Positions 6,924 to 10,637 of a DNA stretch of 10,637 nt are shown here, piece after piece. The DNA lies in contig JANXLO010000034.1 of the NCBI GenBank assembly GCA_025355115.1, positions 1 to 10,637 of the forward strand. Reading direction: 5' to 3'. The notes under the pieces were generated by a model. That model was given only the letters and a program-made list of their open reading frames with translations. It searched no databases and was not told the DNA's origin. Numbering within the stretch: the first letter of the stretch is position 1; every line of letters begins with the position of its first letter. The stretch is from Chthonomonadaceae bacterium. GTDB taxonomy: Bacteria > Armatimonadota > Chthonomonadetes > Chthonomonadales > Chthonomonadaceae. The position numbers and the translations under genes are program-made.

Positions 6924-6935
6924 AGCGAATTCGCT
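6924..6935. promoter_or_regulatory. 12-bp palindrome, possible operator upstream of pspA
   Basis: AGCGAATTCGCT is a perfect 12-bp palindrome. It is flanked by a further, imperfectly placed GCAG/CTGC pair (6919-6922 and 6939-6942). It overlaps the expected -35 position of the candidate pspA promoter. A dimeric transcription factor site is plausible, but a 12-bp palindrome may also occur by chance. Confidence 0.35.
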
Positions 6936-7118
6936 TGCTCTGCTTCCTGTATATGAAGGACGCGCCTGTGACACCCGACGCTACCACAAGCAGGGAACCA
7001 GTCTTTGATTCCCGGTCTGTATTATCACACTATTCGGGCACGATGTCAACGATTCCTGCCTTCGCGCCGGAGTTTTGCTGATGCCTATGGCCAGGGTGCG
7101 GAATCTCCACTGCACACG

Positions 7119-7124
7119 TAGAAT
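7119..7124 (+). promoter_or_regulatory. Candidate -10 element of the FGE-like gene
   Basis: TAGAAT matches five of six bases of the -10 consensus and ends 32 nt before the ATG at 7157. The bases 16-18 bp upstream (around GTGCGG) do not resemble a -35 hexamer, so this is a weak candidate. Confidence 0.25.
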
Positions 7125-7156
7125 AGACCGTTGCACAGAGAAAAGGAACCGAAACT

Positions 7157-7915
7157 ATGCTCCGACGAAAACGCTGGCTGCTCTCGATCGTGTTTGTCCT
7201 ATTGCTCGCAGCAGGGGCCAGCCTTCGACGTCTGAATACTCCTCAGCTTCCGACCAGAGCGCAGACGGACGCATTGCGTACCCATACGCCTTCAGGCATG
7301 GTTGCGGTTCCCGGCAGCGATTGCTTGCTGGGCACAGATGACGCGGACGCCGATGAAGACGTGAAGCCGATGCGCCGCGTTTTCGTAGCATCCTACTACA
7401 TAGACGTTCACGAAGTGACAAACGCGGAGTACCATCGCTTTGATCCGACCCACGGCTTCTCGCCTGGGCTGGAGAGCCTGCCTGCGACGAATATTTTAGC
7501 GGCGCAGGCCGAAGCCTACGCGAAATGGGCCGGCAAACGGCTGCCGACAGAGGCGGAGTGGGAGAAAGCGGCACGAGGCACGGACGGACGCCGTTATCCG
7601 TGGGGCAACGAGTGGAACCCCAAGCTCGTGGCGCAACGGGCGCATCGCGGAAAGGAGACAGCGGTAGCGCCGCCTCACTCGCCAAATGGCAAAGTCTGCT
7701 TCATCGGACCAGCCCGAACTCAGCCTGTCGGCTCGGTGCCCGCGAGCGTCAGTCCGTACGGTTGCGTCGATATGGCGGGCAACGCCTGGGAGTGGGTGCA
7801 GGGCAACTACAACGGCAATCCCGATCAGCGCATTCTGCGCGGCGGCGCGGTGGGGTACGGCGAACGCTCATGCCGCACGTACCACCGCGCTCTCGAAGGC
7901 ACCGCCGACACTTGA
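7157..7915 (+). CDS. FGE/SUMF1-like (sulfatase-modifying-factor fold) protein, truncated by an in-frame TGA
   Basis: A 252-residue protein with an N-terminal signal anchor or signal peptide (Arg-rich start, hydrophobic 8-22). The FGE-sulfatase fold follows: MVAVPGSDCLLGTDDADADE (48-67), YYIDVHEVTNAEYHRF (80-95), YAKWAGKRLPTEAEWEKAAR (121-140), RRYPWGNEW (145-153), PVGSVPASVSPYGCVDMAGN (190-209), then WEWV and RILRGGA. Genuine FGE oxidises a sulfatase cysteine to formylglycine using a copper-binding Cys pair. By eye, the human Cys341 position is Cys239 here, but the Cys336 position is not Cys, so that activity is doubtful and a binding or structural role more likely. The stop at 7913-7915 comes 11 codons before the usual family end; the missing tail is still encoded in frame. 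AAAGGA lies about 10 nt before the ATG. No sulfatase gene is adjacent. Confidence 0.85.
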   Translation: MLRRKRWLLSIVFVLLLAAGASLRRLNTPQLPTRAQTDALRTHTPSGMVAVPGSDCLLGTDDADADEDVKPMRRVFVASYYIDVHEVTNAEYHRFDPTHGFSPGLESLPATNILAAQAEAYAKWAGKRLPTEAEWEKAARGTDGRRYPWGNEWNPKLVAQRAHRGKETAVAPPHSPNGKVCFIGPARTQPVGSVPASVSPYGCVDMAGNAWEWVQGNYNGNPDQRILRGGAVGYGERSCRTYHRALEGTADT

Positions 7916-7951
7916 AATGACACCGGTTTTCGCTGTGCGAAAACACCCTGA
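7916..7951 (+). pseudogene. Severed C-terminal tail of the FGE-like gene
   Basis: Directly after the TGA at 7913-7915 and in the same frame, the codons read NDTGFRCAKTP and then a second TGA (7949-7951). GFRC(A) is the usual closing motif of FGE-fold proteins, normally preceded by a segment like TRND. The interrupted codon is thus best explained as CGA (Arg) changed to TGA by one C-to-T transition. The tail is intact otherwise, which suggests a recent mutation, a sequencing error, or readthrough. Confidence 0.75.
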
Positions 7952-8049
7952 AAGCAGTACACGCTACAAAAGCGCAGTGCCCCAAATCGTTAATAAAGTC
8001 GCCGCATCGGTGGCTAGTTGCCACGTCTAATTTCGAAGGAGAGCTATCT

Positions 8050-9264
8050 ATGGAGACGCCTGAACATCCTGAAGAACCGCCCAAATCGGGTACAAGAGAG
8101 CATCTAAGTGAGAGAGTCACTATGCGTCACTGGGTGTCGCTTTTGACCGTCGTGACGACTGTCCTGATGCTGATCCTTTTCGTCGGGGTGTCGGTGCGCC
8201 TGCTAGCTTATGTCGGCCACACCTTGCTGATATTCTCGCTGGGCGGGCTATTCGCCTATGCGTTTGGGCCGCTGGTGGAAATGGCCCGCACACGATCCGG
8301 CGGCAGAAAGTCCCCACGTTGGGTCGGAGTATTGGCAGTCTATAGCGGACTAATTTTGATCCTGGTCAGCGGGGGATTCTTTGTGGCGAAGGAGCTCAAT
8401 CATCAGCTCCAGTTTCTCGGGAAGCATCACGTCGCCATTGAGGCGCGAGGTCGCGAGATGCTGACACAGTTGGAGGTTTGGCTGAACGGACGTGGTCTCC
8501 ATGTCAGCCTGACGAACACTCTCAACAATCCGCCTCCAGGGGTGAAGTCCTGGGGGGAGGCAGTGGCAAAAAACACTGTGGTCATTGTGGAGGGGATTTC
8601 GAAATCGCTAGTGGAGGGGCTGATCGTCCTACTGATCGCGCTCTATTTCCTCATCTATAGCACAGAGATGCGCGAGAGCATGAACACCAAGCTGCATCAT
8701 CGGTTTCGGCCCTACGTCGAGCAGTGGCAATCGGACGTCAACCGAATTCTGGGCGGCTTCGTCCGGGGGCAACTGCTGCTGGCGGTGGTCATGGGGGCGA
8801 TGGCGGCAGCGGCCTGCGCGCTTCTAGGCGTCCATCTCTGGCTGCTGATCGGGATGTTCGTTGTGGTGGTCTCTCTGATCCCCGTATTCGGCCCGTACAT
8901 TGGCGCGGTGCCCGCGATGGTGGCGGCCGCACTCACGCCCGGCGGTCACTTCATGTCGCCGATAGTCCGTGTGGTAGCCGTGCTGCTACTGTTCATCATC
9001 ATCAACGAGATAGGATCGAAGATTCTCTATCCGCGGCTGGTCGGAGCCGCGCTCGGCCTGCATGAGGTGCTGGTGCTTTTCGTTCTGTTCGCGGGACTGG
9101 AGGTGGGTCATCTGTGGGGAGTTCTGTTCGCGGCTCCGCTCACAGCGCTCGCCATCGTGACCCTCACGCAACTCTATCGCTTCTGGCAAGGACTCCCGCC
9201 ATTGTCGCTGGCCTCGGAGGCTCAGACCAGCGGAGCAGAGGCGAGGCAACACGGCACCCCCTGA
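8050..9264 (+). CDS. AI-2E family (PerM/YdiK-type) transporter
   Basis: A polytopic inner-membrane protein of 404 residues in the family that includes TqsA, PerM/YdiK and some Na+/H+ antiporters; the substrate cannot be predicted from family membership. Hydrophobic segments lie at about 28-50, 52-72, 91-113, 186-204, 240-262, 263-282, 304-320, 338-352 and 355-375. A soluble stretch (about 115-180) sits after the third, as in the family. Signatures are GGFVRGQLLLAVVMG (235-249), IPVFGPYIGAVPA (277-289) and the C-terminal block EIGSKILYPRLVGAALGLHE (320-339), followed by GHLWGVLFAAPLTA. GGAG 8 nt before the ATG supports the start. It lies about 100 bp after the FGE-like tail on the same strand, so co-transcription is possible. 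It ends 17 bp from the converging zinc-ribbon gene. Confidence 0.93.
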   Translation: METPEHPEEPPKSGTREHLSERVTMRHWVSLLTVVTTVLMLILFVGVSVRLLAYVGHTLLIFSLGGLFAYAFGPLVEMARTRSGGRKSPRWVGVLAVYSGLILILVSGGFFVAKELNHQLQFLGKHHVAIEARGREMLTQLEVWLNGRGLHVSLTNTLNNPPPGVKSWGEAVAKNTVVIVEGISKSLVEGLIVLLIALYFLIYSTEMRESMNTKLHHRFRPYVEQWQSDVNRILGGFVRGQLLLAVVMGAMAAAACALLGVHLWLLIGMFVVVVSLIPVFGPYIGAVPAMVAAALTPGGHFMSPIVRVVAVLLLFIIINEIGSKILYPRLVGAALGLHEVLVLFVLFAGLEVGHLWGVLFAAPLTALAIVTLTQLYRFWQGLPPLSLASEAQTSGAEARQHGTP

Positions 9265-9281
9265 ACTACTCCATGCCTACC

Positions 9282-10184
9282 TTAGCGTAGTAGACCGGAG
9301 GAACCTGAGTCGCCGCGAATGTCGAAATCCTTTTTCAAGCGATACTTATCGCAGACATCGGCGAGCGCGCTGTCAGCGGCTTCGATGGAGGTATCCACGT
9401 CTGCCGAAGTCTTGCCCTGCATCTGCGTGAGGCTGTGGAGAACACTGCTGGGATCAGTTTGGACGTGCGCCAGGGCGTCGTTAACGGCGAAAATGGAGGC
9501 CTGTATTTTGCCTAGCTGATCGAGAAATTTATTGCGCAGGTCGACGCAGGAGGAGGGCGGCTGCTTGCTGTTGAACTCCTGAGTAAGCTCGTTCCACTCT
9601 GCGGAGTTCTTCCGCATATTGTCGTTCATATTCTTGAAGGCGTCGTTGTAGTCTTTTTCCTCGATGGTGCCCGAGAGGCCTTTCGCCTGGGTCAGCATCA
9701 GGAGCGCATCACCCGTCTGTTTGCGAATAAGGGTCTGTTTTTTCTGCTCGATGCGCTTTAGAAATTTAAGGTAGTCGTCAATGTCGGCGGGGAATGGCTG
9801 GGTTGTGTCTGGCTGCTGAACGACGCCCGCCGGCTTCGTCTCGGCTGGGGCCTGAACGGTGCCGCCTGGATTGGCCTCAGCGGGCTTCTGTACGAGACCT
9901 CCAGCGCCTGCATTCGCGGGCGCACTGACCAGTTTTCCGTCCTCCGACTTCCCCGTTTTTTGGAACAAGAACATAGCGCCGAGACTCATGACAGCGAGAA
10001 GCAAAACAGTCACAATAGCGATGACAGGGCCATTGGCAGCTTTTGGCCTCTGGGAAATCGACGGAGAAGCCACTGGCATGACGGGGTTGGCAGAGGCGGG
10101 GGCGGGGCCGCGCAGAGGCGTTCCGCATCGCAGACAGAATTGTGATTGTGCGGGAACCTCCGCCGAACATCGTCCGCATTTCAT
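9282..10184 (-). CDS. Zinc-ribbon, single-TM protein with Pro/Ala repeats and an unknown C-terminal domain
   Basis: A 300-residue protein whose function I do not recognise. Residues 1-21 are a zinc ribbon (CGRC at 3-6, CLRCG at 17-21). A Pro/Ser-rich segment follows, then one transmembrane helix (about 53-75), then a linker with three 12-residue repeats (95-130). A mostly helical C-terminal domain (about 132-300) has Cys213 and Cys278, which could form a disulfide. With the zinc ribbon in the cytoplasm the C-terminal domain would be periplasmic, a layout common among bacterial membrane sensors and scaffolds. The frame is open back to 10241, but ATG 10184 has GGAGGG 8 nt upstream and gives the canonical MKCGRC start. 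The gene stands alone, with its own promoter (10260-10288) and a palindrome near the transcription start, and converges on the AI-2E gene with no clear terminator in the 17-bp gap. Confidence 0.85.
   Translation of the reverse strand: MKCGRCSAEVPAQSQFCLRCGTPLRGPAPASANPVMPVASPSISQRPKAANGPVIAIVTVLLLAVMSLGAMFLFQKTGKSEDGKLVSAPANAGAGGLVQKPAEANPGGTVQAPAETKPAGVVQQPDTTQPFPADIDDYLKFLKRIEQKKQTLIRKQTGDALLMLTQAKGLSGTIEEKDYNDAFKNMNDNMRKNSAEWNELTQEFNSKQPPSSCVDLRNKFLDQLGKIQASIFAVNDALAHVQTDPSSVLHSLTQMQGKTSADVDTSIEAADSALADVCDKYRLKKDFDIRGDSGSSGLLR
9795..9902 (-). repeat. Three tandem 12-residue (36-bp) repeats in the zinc-ribbon protein
   Basis: Residues 95-130 read as three units: GGLVQKPAEANP, GGTVQAPAETKP and AGVVQQPDTTQP. 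The shared pattern is (G/A)-G-x-V-Q-x-P-(A/D)-(E/T)-x-x-P. They form an extended Pro-rich linker between the membrane helix and the C-terminal domain. The repeat number could vary between strains by slippage or recombination. Confidence 0.75.
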
Positions 10185-10234
10185 GAGTAGTGCCCTCCGC
10201 TCCGTTTGACCCAATTCATACCCAAACTGTTCAC

Positions 10235-10249
10235 GTCTCACAGTGAGAC
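10235..10249. promoter_or_regulatory. 15-bp palindrome at the transcription start of the zinc-ribbon gene
   Basis: GTCTCAC and GTGAGAC face each other around one central base, a perfect 7-1-7 inverted repeat. It lies 10 bp downstream of the -10 element of the promoter at 10260-10288, at the expected start site. This is a typical position for a repressor operator. As RNA it could also form a 5'-end hairpin with a minimal loop, though DNA binding is the more natural reading. Confidence 0.5.
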
Positions 10250-10259
10250 CGTCCGTTTC

Positions 10260-10288
10260 ATCTTACCATTCCGCAAAGGCGAAGTCAA
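10260..10288 (-). promoter_or_regulatory. Sigma-70-type promoter of the zinc-ribbon gene
   Basis: On the minus strand a -35 TTGACT (10288-10283, five of six), a 17-bp spacer and a -10 TAAGAT (10265-10260, four of six) face the zinc-ribbon gene. Transcription would start near 10253, about 69 nt before the ATG at 10184. The spacing is ideal and the position fits. Confidence 0.68.
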
Positions 10289-10289
10289 G

Positions 10290-10637
10290 CCAGAGCGTTA
10301 CGTTCGAGGCCTCAAATGGGTTTAGAGCACAAGTGAACCTCCATCTCGGATTCTCGTCCTTAGCAATGAGTCCTCCTGTCCAAGATAGTCTGTGAAAAAA
10401 AGCGCGATATGAGTGAAACCAAAGGACCCGCACTTATGTCTAATAGAATGTAAGCGAAGAGGAGGCCCAAAGCCTCTGGATTGACAAAGCATTCGGAGTG
10501 TAGGCGCTGGGCAGATTGAAGCTCGGACATATCTTTAAGGAGATCCGTTTCACACGATGACGTTGCGAACTGCAAGCCGCACTTGCCACTGCGTAAGTTT
10601 CCCATGCCGGCAGAGCCGTCGGAGGGTCACAGATTAG
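10290..10637. other. Unassigned region at the right edge
   Basis: About 350 bp without a convincing gene. The longest frame (10360-10605, minus, 81 codons) has no ribosome-binding site and does not resemble a family I know. A short plus-strand frame (10557-10637) ends exactly at the edge and also looks accidental. Small stem-loop potential (GAGGC/GCCTC near 10462-10476) is present. The region may be the upstream flank of a gene beyond the window or decayed sequence. Confidence 0.5.

Larger units (their letters stand above)
6791..7156. other. Divergent control region between pspA and the FGE-like gene
   Basis: These 366 bp separate two outward-facing genes. For pspA (minus) there is a TAAGAT -10 candidate (6910-6905) with no matching -35; a 12-bp palindrome (6924-6935) lies over the -35 position. 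For the FGE-like gene (plus) a TAGAAT hexamer (7119-7124) ends 32 nt before the ATG but also lacks a -35. An alternative is TTGATT (7005-7010), with only a weak -10 downstream. I saw no RNA gene or reading frame here that looks real. Confidence 0.5.

Noticed and set aside
8010..8024. GTGGC/GCCAC hairpin between the FGE-like and AI-2E genes
   Set aside because: A 5-bp stem followed by only a loosely T-rich stretch; not enough for a terminator call.
8050..9264. Quorum-sensing (AI-2 export) role for the AI-2E family protein
   Set aside because: Family membership alone does not show AI-2 transport, since members also include ion antiporters. No luxS or lsr gene is in the window.
9268..9295. CTACT ... 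AGTAG inverted repeat between the convergent AI-2E and zinc-ribbon genes
   Set aside because: A 5-bp stem with an 18-nt loop and no U-tract on either side; not convincing as a bidirectional terminator.
10387..10399. 13-nt match TTTTTCACAGACT shared with the sigma-factor leader (3649-3661, opposite orientation)
   Set aside because: One or two 13-mer matches are expected by chance within a window this size. Both copies precede GGACAG at slightly different distances, which is curious but not enough.
10481..10486. Plus-strand TTGACA near the right edge
   Set aside because: No -10-like hexamer at suitable spacing (the bases 17 bp downstream are GCGCTG).
10360..10605. 81-codon minus-strand frame at the right edge
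   Set aside because: No ribosome-binding site, no recognisable family, and a composition unlike the window's real genes. Could be a relic but cannot be supported.

Overview
The window looks like chromosomal DNA from a Gram-negative bacterium of moderately high GC. The presence of LptD requires an LPS-bearing outer membrane. The Pro-rich leader of LptD, the SigA-like sigma factor without a classical region 1.1, and the overall gene style suggest an Acidobacteriota member (Acidobacteriaceae-like). That placement is an inference from protein style, not a database result. No tRNA, rRNA, CRISPR array, insertion sequence or phage gene is visible, and this does not read as an accessory island.

Layout, left to right. 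(1) 1-2336, minus: the outer-membrane LPS-assembly protein LptD, running off the left edge, with an unclear start codon. (2) 2334-2368: a strong rho-independent terminator with its U-tract on the minus strand, closing the upstream sigma-factor transcript. (3) 2481-3572, minus: a sigma-70 family factor (RpoD/SigA-like), preceded by a perfect-consensus TTGACA-N17-TATAAT promoter and a leader of about 160 nt. (4) 3888-6790, minus: a compact four-gene cluster in transcription order PspA/IM30 (Vipp1-like), a degenerate J-domain protein, pterin-4a-carbinolamine dehydratase, and an IscS/NifS cysteine desulfurase. Gaps are 14, 41 and 10 nt. (5) 6791-7156: a 366-bp divergent control region. (6) 7157-7915, plus: a membrane-anchored formylglycine-generating-enzyme-like (FGE/SUMF1) protein cut by an in-frame TGA. 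The usual C-terminal family motif (GFRCAK) continues in the same frame after that stop. (7) 8050-9264, plus: an AI-2E/PerM-type membrane transporter. (8) 9282-10184, minus, converging on (7): a zinc-ribbon, single-TM protein with three 12-residue Pro/Ala repeats and an uncharacterised C-terminal domain. It has a good promoter (TTGACT-N17-TAAGAT) and a 15-bp palindrome at the predicted transcription start. (9) 10290-10637: no convincing gene.

How they fit together: several genes concern the cell envelope (LptD, PspA, the AI-2E family protein, and the anchored FGE-like and zinc-ribbon proteins). The PspA/J-like pair suggests membrane-stress remodelling. PCD and IscS add pterin recycling and sulfur mobilisation in what looks like the same transcript, with no obvious functional link. 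I see no clear new multi-gene defence or mobile system. The most checkable oddities are the nonsense codon in the FGE-like gene, the altered -12 recognition residues of the sigma factor, the missing HPD motif of the J-like protein beside PspA, and the start-codon problem of lptD next to the terminator.
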